A DNA stretch of 64,000 bases, taken from assembly GCF_020511155.1 (NCBI RefSeq), contig NZ_CP041216.1, forward strand, positions 1,426,001 to 1,490,000. Direction: 5' to 3'. The stretch comes from Shewanella glacialimarina (GTDB lineage Bacteria > Pseudomonadota > Gammaproteobacteria > Enterobacterales > Shewanellaceae). Of the stretch, positions 1-10,778 are shown one piece after another. The notes beneath the pieces were generated by a model. The model saw only the letters and a program-made list of their open reading frames with translations. It was not told where the DNA came from and made no database searches. A program made the position numbers and the translations under genes. The stretch's first letter is position 1, and each line of letters opens with the position of its first letter.

Positions 1-6
1 ATTTTC

Positions 7-1677
7 ATGAGTCAAGTGGACACCGAAGTACGTCCAAGTAACTTCATTCGTAATATCATTGACGAAGACCTAAAAAGTGGTAAGCACAATCATGTGCACA
101 CTCGTTTTCCACCAGAGCCGAACGGCTTTTTACATATTGGTCATGCCAAGTCTATTTGCTTAAACTTTGGTATAGCTAAAGATTATCAAGGCCAGTGTAA
201 CTTACGTTTTGATGATACTAACCCTGAGAAAGAAGATATTAACTATGTTAAATCTATTCAGGAAGACGTGCGCTGGTTGGGATTTGAATGGTCTGGCGAT
301 ATTCGTTATTCATCGAACTATTTTGACCAATTGCATCAATATGCGATTGAGTTAATCAAAAAAGGGTTAGCTTACGTTTGTTTCTTAAACGGCGAACAAA
401 CCCGTGAATATCGTGGCACCTTAAAAGAACCAGGTAAAAACAGTCCCCATCGTGATTCATCTGTTGAAGAAAACCTCGCATTATTTGAAAAAATGCGTAA
501 TGGTGAATTCAAGGAAGGTGAGTGTGCCCTGCGGGCTAAAATTGATATGGCTTCGCCATTTATGTGTATGCGCGATCCAATCATTTATCGCATTCGATTT
601 GCACATCATCACCAAACAGGTGATAAATGGTGCATATATCCAATGTATGATTTTACCCATTGTATTTCTGATGCGCTCGAAAATATTACTCATTCAGTCT
701 GTACATTAGAGTTTCAAGATAATCGTCGTTTATATGACTGGGTATTAGATCATTTAGATGATTTTCAAGCGCCAAATCGAACTCGTCAATATGAGTTTTC
801 GCGCTTAAATCTTGAATATACCTTAATGTCTAAGCGAAAATTGAATGATTTAGTCACTCGTAAGCTTGTTAACGGTTGGGACGACCCGCGTATGCCTACC
901 ATTGCTGGTTTGCGTCGTAGAGGTTATACACCGGGTTCAATTCGTGAGTTTTGTCAGCGTATCGGTGTGACTAAACAAGATAACTTAATTGAAGTGGGTA
1001 TGTTAGATGCTTGCATTCGTGAAGAGTTAAACGAACATGCACCGCGTGCCATGGCAGTACTTCGGCCAATTAAAGTGGTTATTGAAAATTATCCACATGC
1101 TGAGCCTGAAAGTATTCAAGCTGCGGCGCATCCTTCTAATGAAGCGATGGGCACCCGTGAGTTATTTTTTGGTCGAGATTTATTTATCGATGCTGAAGAT
1201 TTTAAAGAAGAAGCTAATAAGCACTTTAAACGTTTAGTGTTAGGTAAAGAAGTACGTTTACGTAATGCCTATGTGATTAAAGCAGAGCGCTGTGACAAAG
1301 ACGCAGATGGCAACGTGACCACGGTTTACTGTAGTTATGACGATGAAACTTTAGGTAAAAACCCAGCTGATGGTCGCAAAGTAAAAGGCGTGATCCATTG
1401 GGTTGAAGCATCTTCTGCAAAACCTGCTGAGTTTCGTTTGTATGAACGTTTATTTACTGAAGCTAATCCAGCAACATTTGATACCGTGGATGAGGTGATT
1501 AATCCTAATTCATTGGTAGTATTAAATGGTTTGGTCGAGCCGAGCCTGGTGAATGCACCAGCTGAAAAAGCATATCAATTTGAGCGCGAAGGTTACTACT
1601 GTGCTGATAATAAAGACTCAAGTGCCGATCGCTTAGTATTTAACTTAACAGTACCGTTAAGAGATTCTTTCGCTTAA
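7..1677 (+). CDS. glnS: glutamine--tRNA ligase
   Basis: Cytoplasmic class I aminoacyl-tRNA synthetase that charges tRNA-Gln with glutamine. The 556-residue product has the class I nucleotide-binding signature FLHIGHAK near residue 41 and the second signature as LMSKRKL near residue 270, followed by the anticodon-binding beta-barrel half. Length matches the enterobacterial enzyme (about 554 residues). The ATG at 7 is the natural start, since the protein begins just before the conserved [12 protein letters not shown] segment. The promoter lies outside the window. A rho-independent terminator follows at once, so the gene probably ends its own transcript. Confidence 0.98.
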   Translation: MSQVDTEVRPSNFIRNIIDEDLKSGKHNHVHTRFPPEPNGFLHIGHAKSICLNFGIAKDYQGQCNLRFDDTNPEKEDINYVKSIQEDVRWLGFEWSGDIRYSSNYFDQLHQYAIELIKKGLAYVCFLNGEQTREYRGTLKEPGKNSPHRDSSVEENLALFEKMRNGEFKEGECALRAKIDMASPFMCMRDPIIYRIRFAHHHQTGDKWCIYPMYDFTHCISDALENITHSVCTLEFQDNRRLYDWVLDHLDDFQAPNRTRQYEFSRLNLEYTLMSKRKLNDLVTRKLVNGWDDPRMPTIAGLRRRGYTPGSIREFCQRIGVTKQDNLIEVGMLDACIREELNEHAPRAMAVLRPIKVVIENYPHAEPESIQAAAHPSNEAMGTRELFFGRDLFIDAEDFKEEANKHFKRLVLGKEVRLRNAYVIKAERCDKDADGNVTTVYCSYDDETLGKNPADGRKVKGVIHWVEASSAKPAEFRLYERLFTEANPATFDTVDEVINPNSLVVLNGLVEPSLVNAPAEKAYQFEREGYYCADNKDSSADRLVFNLTVPLRDSFA

Positions 1678-1692
1678 CTCGTATTGTTTTAC

Positions 1693-1717
1693 AAAAGGCG
1701 CTATATGCGCCTTTTTT
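1693..1717 (+). terminator. rho-independent terminator after glnS
   Basis: A GGCGC/GCGCC stem around the loop TATAT, with an A-run before it and TTTTTT after it, 16 bases after the glnS stop codon. Confidence 0.85.
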
Positions 1718-1745
1718 ATTATTTTTCAACTATGTAGAAAAGCTG

Positions 1746-2885
1746 ATGAAAATAATTGCTGATGAAAACATGCCTTTTGTTGAGGCATTATTTGCAGAAC
1801 TTGGCCAAATAGAGTTCGTCAATGGTAGAACCCTAACTGCTGAGCAAGTCAACGATGCTGATGTGCTATTAGTGCGCTCTGTTACCAAGGTTAATCAAGC
1901 TTTGTTGCAGCATGCCCATAAATTGAAATTTGTTGGTAGCGCCACCATTGGCACTGATCACATTGATATCGAGTATTTAAATCAGCGTGGCATTATGTTT
2001 TCAAACGCCCCAGGCTGTAACGCCACTGCGGTGGGTGAATTCGTTTTTATTGCACTTTTAGAGCTAGCTAAAAGGTTACAAACCTCATTAAAAGGTAAAG
2101 TGGTAGGGATTGTTGGAGCCGGTAATACTGGCACCGCTGCAGCCAAGTGTTTGCAAGCATATGGCTTGCAAGTTTTGTTATGCGATCCGCTTAAGCAAGC
2201 AGAAGGCGATAGCCGTCATTTTATCTCCCTTGATGAGTTGCTTGAACGTGCAGATATTGTGTCTTTACATGTACCCATTACTAAAGTCGGCCCACATAAA
2301 ACCTGGTATTTATTTGATGAGCAAAAGCTCAAGTCATTAAAACCAAACATCTGGTTAATAAATTGCTGTCGTGGTGAGGTGATTGATAATCGGGCATTAA
2401 TAAAGATTAAACAAACGCGAACAGATTTAAGAGTGATTCTCGATGTATGGGAAGGTGAGCCCAATCCAATGGCTGAACTGGTTCCTTTAGTTGAATTTGC
2501 TACCCCCCATATTGCTGGATATAGCTTAGAAGGTAAGGCTAGGGGCACTTTTATATTATATCAACAGCTCTGCCAACACTTGAATATTGCCGTTAATCAA
2601 TCATTGAATTACTTATTACCAGAATTTGAGTTTAGTCAGTTACTGAATGTCGCCAACTTAGATGAAACCAGCTTACTTAAAATGTGCCGTTTAGTGTTTG
2701 ATTTACGCGATGATGATGCGCTATTCAGGCAGCACTTTGGCAGCGCGGCAGGGTTTGACTTGCTGCGTAAGCAACATACCCACAGACGAGAGTTTAGTGC
2801 CTTAGCGGTTAAATATCCTGTGAATGATGCAAATACTGCAATTATAGATTGCAGAAATACCTTGTCATCATTGGGTTTTTCTTAA
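1746..2885 (+). CDS. pdxB: erythronate-4-phosphate dehydrogenase
   Basis: NAD-dependent D-2-hydroxyacid dehydrogenase that oxidises 4-phosphoerythronate in the DXP-dependent pyridoxal 5'-phosphate pathway. The 379-residue product shows the Rossmann motif [10 protein letters not shown] near residue 120, the catalytic arginine in NCCRGEVID, the glutamate in WEGEP and the catalytic histidine in [13 protein letters not shown] PdxB-type C-terminal dimerisation domain follows. Length agrees with PdxB (about 378-380), which separates it from other family members. It lies between the glnS terminator and asd. Confidence 0.96.
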   Translation: MKIIADENMPFVEALFAELGQIEFVNGRTLTAEQVNDADVLLVRSVTKVNQALLQHAHKLKFVGSATIGTDHIDIEYLNQRGIMFSNAPGCNATAVGEFVFIALLELAKRLQTSLKGKVVGIVGAGNTGTAAAKCLQAYGLQVLLCDPLKQAEGDSRHFISLDELLERADIVSLHVPITKVGPHKTWYLFDEQKLKSLKPNIWLINCCRGEVIDNRALIKIKQTRTDLRVILDVWEGEPNPMAELVPLVEFATPHIAGYSLEGKARGTFILYQQLCQHLNIAVNQSLNYLLPEFEFSQLLNVANLDETSLLKMCRLVFDLRDDDALFRQHFGSAAGFDLLRKQHTHRREFSALAVKYPVNDANTAIIDCRNTLSSLGFS

Positions 2886-3052
2886 TAAAAGTCTCGTTTA
2901 GTTAGCCATTCGTGACCTATTTTGTCATAAGGTTAGTCAGTTGAGAAAAAATCAACCTAATCGAACCATTTTTAACTAATCAGGCCTAGTATAAGCGCGG
3001 TAAACTAGGTAAATTGTTAGTCCAATAAGATTATTAGGAGTCGAGCGTTTAT

Positions 3053-4069
3053 ATGTCTCAGGAATTTAATGTTGTCGTTTTAGGTGCATCGGGCGCAGTG
3101 GGTCAAACAATGATTGAGATCCTTGAAGAGCGTAATTTTCCGGTTGCTAAGTTATTTCCTTTAGCGAGTAGTCGCAGTGCCGGCGAAACCGTGAGTTTTC
3201 ATGGTAAACAGGTTGAAATTCTTGATGTAGAAAAATTCGACTGGACTCAAGCTCAAATTGGATTTTTCTCTGCAGGTGGAGATGTTTCTGAAAAGTGGGC
3301 ACCAATAGCAGGTGAAGCCGGTTGTGTTGTTATCGATAATACCTCACATTTCAGATATGACATTGATGTACCATTAGTGATCCCTGAAGTGAATCCTGAA
3401 GCGATTGCAGATTTCCGTAACCGTAACATAATTGCTAACCCTAACTGTTCAACGATTCAGATGCTGGTTGCATTAAAGCCGATTTATGATGCTTTTGGTA
3501 TTACGCGTATTAACGTGGCTACGTATCAATCGGTTTCTGGAACAGGTAAAAAAGCCATTGATGAGCTAGCGGGGCAATGCACTAAACTACTGCAAGGTTT
3601 ACCTTCAGAGCCTAGCGTTTATCCAAAGCAGATAGCATTCAATGTGTTGCCACAAATTGATAAGTTTATGGAAAATGGCTACACCAAAGAAGAAATGAAA
3701 ATGGTGTGGGAAACACAAAAAATATTTGGTGATGACGAAATCGTAGTTAATCCAACAGCGGTTCGTGTGCCGGTATTTTATGGTCATTCAGAAGCTATTC
3801 ACCTTGAAACCCGTGAGCCTGTTGATGCAGAAGCTGTTAAAGCGGTACTTCGTGGCGCGCCAGGTGTGGTGTTATTTGAAAGTGATGATGAATACCCTAC
3901 AGCGGTAACTGACTCAGCAGGTCATGATCCTGTTTTTGTTGGACGTGTCAGAAAAGATATTTCTCATTCTCATGGTATAAATTTATGGGTAACGGCCGAT
4001 AACATTCGTAAGGGTGCGGCCTTAAACAGTGTTCAAATTGCTGAAATTTTAATTCGGGATTATTACTAA
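3053..4069 (+). CDS. asd: aspartate-semialdehyde dehydrogenase
   Basis: NADPH-dependent reduction of aspartyl phosphate to aspartate semialdehyde, the branch point to lysine, diaminopimelate, threonine and methionine. The 338-residue product starts with the nucleotide-binding GASGAVGQ motif (residues 11-18) and has the active-site cysteine at residue 132 in NPNCSTIQM. The acid/base histidine is probably in the GHSEAIHLE region. In E. coli the paralogue usg sits at this chromosomal position; here the catalytic residues are intact, so a working Asd is the better call. A good ribosome site (TTAGGAG) precedes the ATG. Confidence 0.93.
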   Translation: MSQEFNVVVLGASGAVGQTMIEILEERNFPVAKLFPLASSRSAGETVSFHGKQVEILDVEKFDWTQAQIGFFSAGGDVSEKWAPIAGEAGCVVIDNTSHFRYDIDVPLVIPEVNPEAIADFRNRNIIANPNCSTIQMLVALKPIYDAFGITRINVATYQSVSGTGKKAIDELAGQCTKLLQGLPSEPSVYPKQIAFNVLPQIDKFMENGYTKEEMKMVWETQKIFGDDEIVVNPTAVRVPVFYGHSEAIHLETREPVDAEAVKAVLRGAPGVVLFESDDEYPTAVTDSAGHDPVFVGRVRKDISHSHGINLWVTADNIRKGAALNSVQIAEILIRDYY

Positions 4070-4116
4070 ATATCCGATGAGTTAAATTTATCTTAGGTAA
4101 TTGAGTTGTTTAGTCT

Positions 4117-4145
4117 AAAAAGCCCGCATTTTGTGGGCTTTTTTA
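4117..4145 (+). terminator. rho-independent terminator after asd
   Basis: An AGCCCGCA/TGTGGGCT stem flanked by AAAA on the left and TTTTTT on the right, 48 bases after the asd stop. Confidence 0.85.
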
Positions 4146-4336
4146 GTTTTAGGCTTGTCGCTATAGTAGCAGGGCTGACAAACTTAGTTTATAGTCGTAA
4201 AAATGCCAAAATTTCATTAATCATCAATAATGTTAATAACAGTTAACGAAATTTTATAGCAAATAATTAACGATAAAAATGACCTAAAGCCAATTGTCAC
4301 TATGACAAATGTTTCGTGCTAAAAGGGAAGGATTGA

Positions 4337-7300
4337 ATGACATCTCGTACTTCATATTGGGTGGGCTTACTTTTATGTGCCGCCACAGCAGTCTCAGGAA
4401 TTCAACTTTTTGCTTCGGCTCAAGCCGATACGCTTAAAATAACTGGCCCTAATGGCGAAGTTAAACAGGCAAACCGGCAATATGGCCCAACTACCTCAGC
4501 CGATACTTTTTGGAGTATTGCTCAGAAGGTTCGCCCTAATGATCAAGTTACCATTTATCAAGTTATGGCAGCATTATTTGATGCCAATCCCCAAGCATTT
4601 AGCGGAAATAATTTTAATACCTTAGAAAGAGGCATGATCCTAACTGTGCCTTCTGCAGAGGTAATGGCCTCTATTTCAAAGGAACAAGCTAAACTACGTG
4701 CAGAGCGCGACGATAGTGCAGTGAAACCTGTTGTTAAACAAACGCCGCGTCCAGTTGTTACGCCTGTAAAAGTAGAACAAGCACCAGTACCTGAAAAACC
4801 ACTGCAAATAATTGCTCAAGCACCTGCCAAAATTAGCCAAACAGAGCCCCTTAGCGCAGCTAAACAGAGTGAGATTATTACCCTAAATAACCAACTTGAT
4901 AACGCAAATAATAAAACATTGATGCTGACAGATGAGCTTGCTAGAGCACAAGATCAGCTGATGGCTACACGCAGTGATAATCAAATTTTAAAGCAAAAGT
5001 TAGCTGAACTAACTCAAAGTATTGGCCGTCTTGAAGAAGATTTACAGCTTTCGGGTGAAAAGCAAGCACAGCTGATTGCTGAAAATGAAGCGCTGGTTAT
5101 TGAACTTGAAGAGGCTAATAAACCACCTGTAGAGCAACCCACTGATTTCTGGCGAAACTTAACCAGTAACACTGGGTTATTAATTGCTGCAGCAAGCTTG
5201 CCAATTTTATTAATTTTTGGCGTTATTGCTTTAATCATGCGTCGCCGTTCAAGTGCAAATACTGTTGCACCTGTTCAAACAGAAAATAAATCAGCCTCTA
5301 AGACTGATTTAAGCCGCACAGATGATGAAAATGGAGATGATCTTGAAGATCTTGCCATTCATCTTGATGGTGACGATGAAGAGTCCATCGATGATTTATT
5401 AGATTTAGATAGCTTAGAGATGCAGTCAGACACTGATTTAGTGATTGATGATGACCAGATGGACATGGCATCTGAAATGTTTTTAACACAAGCTGAAGAT
5501 GAAATTGATGTCACGCCTGAAGTCGAAGAGGAAGATGAAGGAACTTCACTTGATGATCTGTGGGCTGAAGCCATGGAAGAGCAGGATTCTGAGCTTGAAC
5601 CACTTGAAACTGATGAAGATTTAGACAGTTTGTTGGCAGGCCTTGACGATGAAGAAATTGATGAGGCTTCTCCAGCAGCGCTAGAAGATGATTTAGACGC
5701 ATTGCTTGCTAATCTTGATGGTGAAACTGATGAAGTCGATGCACCTGCCGAAATGCTACAAGATGATTTAGACGCATTGCTTGCTAATCTCGATGGTGAA
5801 ACTGATGCGACTGCTCCCGCAGTGCCAGAAGATGATTTAGACGCATTACTCGCAAATCTTGATGCTGAACCTGAAAGCAGTTCTGTTGAAGATCCCCTTG
5901 CTGAACAACAAGACAACATTGATGAATTATTAGCAGGATTCGACTTACCTGATGAGGATGCTTCAAATGAGACTGCCTCTGAACTTGAAACAAAGAATGA
6001 CGTTAATAATAGTATCGTCGATGAAAATACAGCTGACGAAGATGATATCGACTCGCTACTAGCCAGTTTTGATCTTGATAATAAAACAGCAGATAAAGCT
6101 GATTTATCTGCCGAAATTGATAATGAAGATAACGATGCATTGCTAGCCAGTTTTGAGGCTGATGATGCCCCAGCAGAAACAGAAGCAACTCAAACTGAAA
6201 AAGAAACAGAAGATCTGACAGATGCTATTGCCGCTGAACTTGAGTCAGATAATGAAGCTGATGTAACTGAAGTTAATACTGATGACGATGATATCGATGC
6301 ACTGCTAGCCAGTTTTGAGGCTGATGATGCCCCTGCAGAAACAGAAGCTACTGAAACTGAAATAGAAGATCTAGTAAATGAAATTGCCGTTGAACTTGAG
6401 TCAGATGATGAAGTTGATGCAAATGAAGTTAATACTAATGACGATGATATCGATGCACTGCTAGCCAGTTTTGAGGCTGATGATGCCCCAGCAGAAACTG
6501 AGGCAACTCAAACTGAAACAGAAACAGAAGATCTGACAGATGCTATTGCCGCTGAACTTGAGTCAGATAATGAAGTTGATGCAAATGAAGTTAATACAGA
6601 TGACGATGATATCGATGCACTGCTAGCCAGTTTTGAGGCTGAAGATGCCCCAGCAGAAACTGAGGCCGAAGCTACTGAAACCAAAATAGAAGATCTGACA
6701 GATGCTATTGCCGCTGAACTTGAGTCAGATAATGAAGTTGATGCAAATGAAGTTAATACAGATGACGATGATATCGATGCACTGCTAGCCAGTTTTGAGG
6801 CTGAAGATGCCCCAGCAGAAACTGAGGCCGAAGCTACTGAAACCGAAATAGAAGATCTGGCAAATGAAATTGCCGCAGAACTTGAGTCAGATGATGAAGT
6901 AGATGCAAATGAAATTAATACAGATGACGATGATATAAACGCACTGCTAGCCAGTTTTGAGGCTGATGATGCCCCAGCAGAAACAGAAGCAACTGAAAAA
7001 GAAACAGAAGATCTAGCTGATGCTATTGCCGCTGAACTTGAGTCAGATGATGAAGTAAATGCAAATGAAATTAATACAGATGACGATGATATAAACGCAC
7101 TGCTAGCCAGTTTTGAGGCTGATGATGCCCCAGCAGAAACTGAGGCCGAAGCTACTGAAACCGAAATAGAAGATCTGGCAAATGAAATTGCCGCAGAACT
7201 TGAGTCAGATGATGAAGTTGATGCAAATGAAGTTAATACAGATGACGATGATATAAATGCACTGCTAGCCAGTTTTGAGGCTGAGGATGCTAAAACAGAT

Positions 7301-8563
7301 CAAGACGCTGACGTTGTCGATGAGCTTGCTATAAACACAGCAGCAAGCACAGCAGAAATTACATCAGAAGCTGCTGAAACTGAAACAGAAGATATGGTTG
7401 ATGCTATCGCCGCTGGATCTGAGTCTGATAAAGGTGACGTTAGTCTTACTGAAGATGAATTTCTTGAATTTGATGAGCTGCCAGAAAATACCCCACATTT
7501 AGACTCACTATTAGCCGAGCTCGAATCAGCAACCCTTCAAGATGAAGCGGAAGAATTTCTATCTTTTGATGAAGATGATGAGCTAGACGATGATGATTTA
7601 TCAAACCTAATTAATGAACTTGAGCTGGCGAACGAAACCACTGAACAAGATGACTTGAGTTTTGATGCATTAGAATCAGAGCTTAATCAAGCTGCGTCTG
7701 CCGAGGTTAATAGTGACAAAAATCTAACAAAAAGCGATGACATTGATGATTCAATTTTATCCGACGCCGAAAATGAGCTCGATGCTCTTTTAGCAGGAAT
7801 GAGCGCTGAAGATGAGACGTTAAACGATGAGTTGAGCAATGATGCTCAAGAGTTAGATTTTTATGAGTCTGCGTTTGACAATACATCAGCACAAGTGAAT
7901 AGTCCTGCAGAGCAGGTCACAGCTAAAGCTGAAAAAGACTCAGGATTTTTCAATGACTTAAAAGCAGCTAAAAAAGCACCTGCAGATTTATTGGATTGGG
8001 AAACTGATTTATTTAATCCTCCAGTCAAACCTGCAGCACCAACTGATAACCTTATTGATAACAGTAAGGACTTTTTAGTCGATGATGAAGATGTCGATTT
8101 CAGTGTAAATGACGATATTGATTTTAATATAGATGAAGACGAATTTGTCTTGTCAGATGATGGCTTGACCGTTGATGAGGCAATAGCGGCACTTGATGCA
8201 AAAGAGTCTAAATTAGCATCGCCACATATTACAGAGGCCGAACTAAGCAACTTTGAACGCGAGAATGGCTTTATTGATATCAATAAATTACTCAATGACG
8301 CAGATGAAGACGATAGCGTTGCCAGTGATAGATATAAAGAAATTGATGTTGATATGGGTGAGTTTGAATCACTTATTGGTAATGCCGATATGATCGATGT
8401 TGATGATGAAGAAAACTCCGTTAGCGCCAAGTTAGACTTGGCGCGTGCATACATCGAAATTGACGATGAAGATAATGCCAAAGCTTTATTAAAAGAAGTT
8501 CAAGCGAATGGAAATGATCGCCAACAAGCTGAAGCAAGTTCGTTGATGAAAAAGCTAACCTAA
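4337..8563 (+). CDS. fimV: FimV-family LysM/TPR inner-membrane scaffold with a long acidic repeat region
   Basis: Polar scaffold protein of the FimV/HubP family, which organises cell poles, type IV pili and chemotaxis/flagellar machinery in related bacteria. The 1408-residue product has a signal peptide (residues 1-30), a LysM-like periplasmic peptidoglycan-binding segment (about 50-115), a coiled coil (about 175-260) and one transmembrane helix ending in RRR (about 276-303). An extremely acidic Asp/Glu/Ala-rich cytoplasmic region follows, and the protein ends in the TPR-like FimV cap (SAKLDLARAYIEIDDEDNAKALL). It lies between asd and truA, the usual gammaproteobacterial place. The cytoplasmic part contains seven near-identical 52-54-residue repeats, so copy number is likely to vary between strains. 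It begins with ATG after the site AAGGGAAGGA. Confidence 0.95.
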   Translation: MTSRTSYWVGLLLCAATAVSGIQLFASAQADTLKITGPNGEVKQANRQYGPTTSADTFWSIAQKVRPNDQVTIYQVMAALFDANPQAFSGNNFNTLERGMILTVPSAEVMASISKEQAKLRAERDDSAVKPVVKQTPRPVVTPVKVEQAPVPEKPLQIIAQAPAKISQTEPLSAAKQSEIITLNNQLDNANNKTLMLTDELARAQDQLMATRSDNQILKQKLAELTQSIGRLEEDLQLSGEKQAQLIAENEALVIELEEANKPPVEQPTDFWRNLTSNTGLLIAAASLPILLIFGVIALIMRRRSSANTVAPVQTENKSASKTDLSRTDDENGDDLEDLAIHLDGDDEESIDDLLDLDSLEMQSDTDLVIDDDQMDMASEMFLTQAEDEIDVTPEVEEEDEGTSLDDLWAEAMEEQDSELEPLETDEDLDSLLAGLDDEEIDEASPAALEDDLDALLANLDGETDEVDAPAEMLQDDLDALLANLDGETDATAPAVPEDDLDALLANLDAEPESSSVEDPLAEQQDNIDELLAGFDLPDEDASNETASELETKNDVNNSIVDENTADEDDIDSLLASFDLDNKTADKADLSAEIDNEDNDALLASFEADDAPAETEATQTEKETEDLTDAIAAELESDNEADVTEVNTDDDDIDALLASFEADDAPAETEATETEIEDLVNEIAVELESDDEVDANEVNTNDDDIDALLASFEADDAPAETEATQTETETEDLTDAIAAELESDNEVDANEVNTDDDDIDALLASFEAEDAPAETEAEATETKIEDLTDAIAAELESDNEVDANEVNTDDDDIDALLASFEAEDAPAETEAEATETEIEDLANEIAAELESDDEVDANEINTDDDDINALLASFEADDAPAETEATEKETEDLADAIAAELESDDEVNANEINTDDDDINALLASFEADDAPAETEAEATETEIEDLANEIAAELESDDEVDANEVNTDDDDINALLASFEAEDAKTDQDADVVDELAINTAASTAEITSEAAETETEDMVDAIAAGSESDKGDVSLTEDEFLEFDELPENTPHLDSLLAELESATLQDEAEEFLSFDEDDELDDDDLSNLINELELANETTEQDDLSFDALESELNQAASAEVNSDKNLTKSDDIDDSILSDAENELDALLAGMSAEDETLNDELSNDAQELDFYESAFDNTSAQVNSPAEQVTAKAEKDSGFFNDLKAAKKAPADLLDWETDLFNPPVKPAAPTDNLIDNSKDFLVDDEDVDFSVNDDIDFNIDEDEFVLSDDGLTVDEAIAALDAKESKLASPHITEAELSNFERENGFIDINKLLNDADEDDSVASDRYKEIDVDMGEFESLIGNADMIDVDDEENSVSAKLDLARAYIEIDDEDNAKALLKEVQANGNDRQQAEASSLMKKLT
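6142..7300 (+). repeat. tandem 156/162-bp repeats inside fimV
   Basis: Seven consecutive units plus a partial eighth. The anchor GCTAGCCAGTTTTGAGGCTG begins at 6142, 6304, 6460, 6622, 6784, 6946, 7102 and 7264, so spacings are 162 or 156 bp. Every unit keeps the reading frame and encodes DALLASFEA, an Ala/Glu/Thr stretch, AxELESD and (D)ANE(V/I)NTDDDD. The six-base length difference is two codons in the Glu/Thr/Ala stretch. Confidence 0.95.
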
Positions 8564-8580
8564 GCCTAAAATTACTATTT

Positions 8581-8612
8581 AAAACGGCGCTTAGACATGC
8601 GTCGTTTTTTTT
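8581..8612 (+). terminator. rho-independent terminator after fimV
   Basis: An AAACGGCGC/GCGTCGTTT stem (one G-T pair) followed by a T-run, 17 bases after the fimV stop. Confidence 0.75.
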
Positions 8613-8657
8613 ATGCTAGAATGCGCGCCATTTTGATTTAAAGTGAAAGGTCAAGTT

Positions 8658-9443
8658 ATGCGGATAGCGTTAGGTGTCGAATATGATGGCAGCAATTTTT
8701 TTGGTTGGCAGCGACAGGCCGAAGTCGATTCTGTACAGGAACAACTGGAAACAGCGCTTTCGTATATAGCCAATGCCCCGATTAGATTGCATTGCGCGGG
8801 TCGAACTGACTCGGGCGTTCATGGCACTGGTCAAGTAGTGCATTTTGATACTGACGTGATACGTCAAATGTCAGCGTGGACTTTAGGGGTAAATACTAAA
8901 CTGCCTAACACTATTGCTGTGCGCTGGGCAAAAGAAGTCGATGACAGCTTTCATGCTCGCTATAGCGCCACGGCTAGACGCTATCGTTACATTATTTATA
9001 ACCATTCACTACGCGCTGGAGTACTGTCTCAAGGTGTTAGCCATTACCGTGGTGAAATTAACGAAACCTTAATGCACCAAGCTGCACAAACATTGCTAGG
9101 TGAACATGATTTTACCAGCTTTAGAGCGCTGCACTGTCAGTCTAAAACCCCTTATCGCACAGTGCATCATGTCAGCGTGACTCGTCAAGGGATGTATATT
9201 CTGGTTGATATTAAAGCTAATGCCTTTTTACATCATATGGTCAGAAATATTGTTGGATCTTTGATTGAAGTGGGCTTAGGTCATCAACCTATTAACTGGT
9301 TAGCGCAGTTATTACTCGAGAAAAATCGAAAATTAGCAGCGCCAACAGCCAAACCTAATGGTTTATACCTGGTTGACGTTTCTTACCCTGAACAATATGA
9401 TTTGCCTAAACTGGCTTTAGGGCCATTGTTTATGCTCGATTAA
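8658..9443 (+). CDS. truA: tRNA pseudouridine(38-40) synthase
   Basis: Converts uridines 38-40 of the tRNA anticodon stem to pseudouridine. The catalytic aspartate is in [11 protein letters not shown], and the family motifs [17 protein letters not shown] and [13 protein letters not shown] are present. I start it at the ATG at 8658 ([11 protein letters not shown]), because an AAAGG ribosome site lies 7 bases upstream and TruA proteins begin at this point. An in-frame GTG at 8643 would add five unlikely residues. In E. coli accD lies between truA and folC; here folC follows after 21 bases. Confidence 0.96.
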   Translation: MRIALGVEYDGSNFFGWQRQAEVDSVQEQLETALSYIANAPIRLHCAGRTDSGVHGTGQVVHFDTDVIRQMSAWTLGVNTKLPNTIAVRWAKEVDDSFHARYSATARRYRYIIYNHSLRAGVLSQGVSHYRGEINETLMHQAAQTLLGEHDFTSFRALHCQSKTPYRTVHHVSVTRQGMYILVDIKANAFLHHMVRNIVGSLIEVGLGHQPINWLAQLLLEKNRKLAAPTAKPNGLYLVDVSYPEQYDLPKLALGPLFMLD

Positions 9444-9464
9444 TCAAGACAAAGGCTGCCAACC

Positions 9465-10763
9465 GTGATGCACACAGATACAATTACTGCACCCAATAAA
9501 GATGCTCATTTAGATGAGTGGCTACACTATCTACTTGCGATACATCCCAGCGAAATTGATATGGGACTTGCCAGAGTTTCTGCTGTCGCCGAGCGTTTAG
9601 CCTTAATTAATTTACAACCTGCACAGGTGATCACGGTAGCGGGAACCAATGGCAAAGGCACTACCTGCGCCATGTTAGAGTCGATATTAATTCAAAGTGG
9701 CAAAACAGTTGGTGTATACAGCTCGCCGCATTTACTCCGTTATAATGAGCGGGTCAGAATTAATCAGCAAGATTGCAGTGATGACCAATTCATTGCCGCA
9801 TTTCAAGCCATTGAACAAGCTAGGGCAGAGATATCACTGACATTCTTTGAGTACGCCACTTTGGCTGGTTTATATTTATTTAAACACGCTCAGCTAGACG
9901 TGATTATTTTAGAGGTAGGTTTAGGCGGCCGTTTAGATGCTACCAATATGATTGACTCAACCGCGACCATAATTACTTCCATAGATTTAGACCATCAAGA
10001 ATACTTAGGTGATACCCGAGAGTTAGTCGGGCGTGAAAAAGCGGGCGTGTGTCGCAGTGAGTGTATCAGCATAATAGGTGAACCTAATTTACCGCAGTCG
10101 GTAGTTGATTATGCACAACAAATTAGTTGCCAGCTTATCAGGGTAGGGCACGAGTTTGATTATCAGCTTAATAATGATAGCTGGACGTTCTCTACTCATA
10201 CAACACAATCTCCAGCATTGACATTGCCTACATTGCCATTAGCGAATGCGGCATGCGTGGTTGCACTTATGGATAAGCTTTGGCCCGAAATCAACTCTGC
10301 AACGATTAACAAAGGTCTTGAGTTGGCAAGTTTACCGGGCCGGTTGGAGTGCGTTAACCAAACACCGTTAGTCTTGGTTGATGTTGCACATAATCCACAC
10401 GCGGCAAAATATCTTGCTGAACAGTTACGCAAAAAAATAGCCATATCAGGCAAAATTGTCGCCATTTGTGGCATGTTAAAAGATAAAGATATATCAGGCG
10501 TTTTTGCAGAACTTGTTGATGTAGTGAATCACTGGAATATGGTGACACTATCGACAGATCGTGGTGCTAGTTCAGCGCAATTGATTGCTTTGATGGAGCC
10601 CATTGCACAAAATCAGCTAAATCATGATGGTGTTTTTCAATTGAATGCTTTTAATAATATGAATGAGGCCTGGACAGCGGTAAATGCTACTATTGAGTCT
10701 AATGATGTGGTAATTGTATTTGGCTCTTTTTATACTGTCGCTGCTTTTAAATTGTTAATGTAA
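9465..10763 (+). CDS. folC: bifunctional dihydrofolate synthase/folylpolyglutamate synthase
   Basis: Mur-ligase family enzyme that adds glutamate to dihydropteroate and then extends the polyglutamate tail of folates. The P-loop is TVAGTNGKGTT near residue 57. ATP/Mg-binding segments EVGLGGRLDATN and the C-terminal VDVAHNPHA motif are present. Length 432 is slightly above E. coli FolC (422). The start is GTG at 9465, with ATG at 9468 directly behind it; AAAGG at 9451-9455 suits the GTG slightly better. It follows truA by 21 bases and probably shares its transcript. Confidence 0.95.
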   Translation: MMHTDTITAPNKDAHLDEWLHYLLAIHPSEIDMGLARVSAVAERLALINLQPAQVITVAGTNGKGTTCAMLESILIQSGKTVGVYSSPHLLRYNERVRINQQDCSDDQFIAAFQAIEQARAEISLTFFEYATLAGLYLFKHAQLDVIILEVGLGGRLDATNMIDSTATIITSIDLDHQEYLGDTRELVGREKAGVCRSECISIIGEPNLPQSVVDYAQQISCQLIRVGHEFDYQLNNDSWTFSTHTTQSPALTLPTLPLANAACVVALMDKLWPEINSATINKGLELASLPGRLECVNQTPLVLVDVAHNPHAAKYLAEQLRKKIAISGKIVAICGMLKDKDISGVFAELVDVVNHWNMVTLSTDRGASSAQLIALMEPIAQNQLNHDGVFQLNAFNNMNEAWTAVNATIESNDVVIVFGSFYTVAAFKLLM

Positions 10764-10778
10764 CACTGGGATAAAATC

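Noticed and set aside
2151..2171. Inverted repeat TTGCAAGC-ATATG-GCTTGCAA
   Set aside because: It lies inside the conserved Rossmann region of pdxB, has the wrong half-site spacing for the TTGCA-N3-TGCAA sites, and is explained by coding sequence.
3605..3787. Small minus-strand reading frame inside asd
   Set aside because: Shadow of a conserved enzyme gene, with no ribosome site.
5359..5919. Long serine-rich reading frames on the minus strand opposite fimV (also 7861-8481)
   Set aside because: They mirror the acidic GAT/GAA-rich repeats of FimV in antisense, have low-complexity Ser composition and no ribosome site.
6142..7300. CRISPR-like array
   Set aside because: Units are 156/162 bp, contiguous, in frame and encode protein repeats; there are no spacers.
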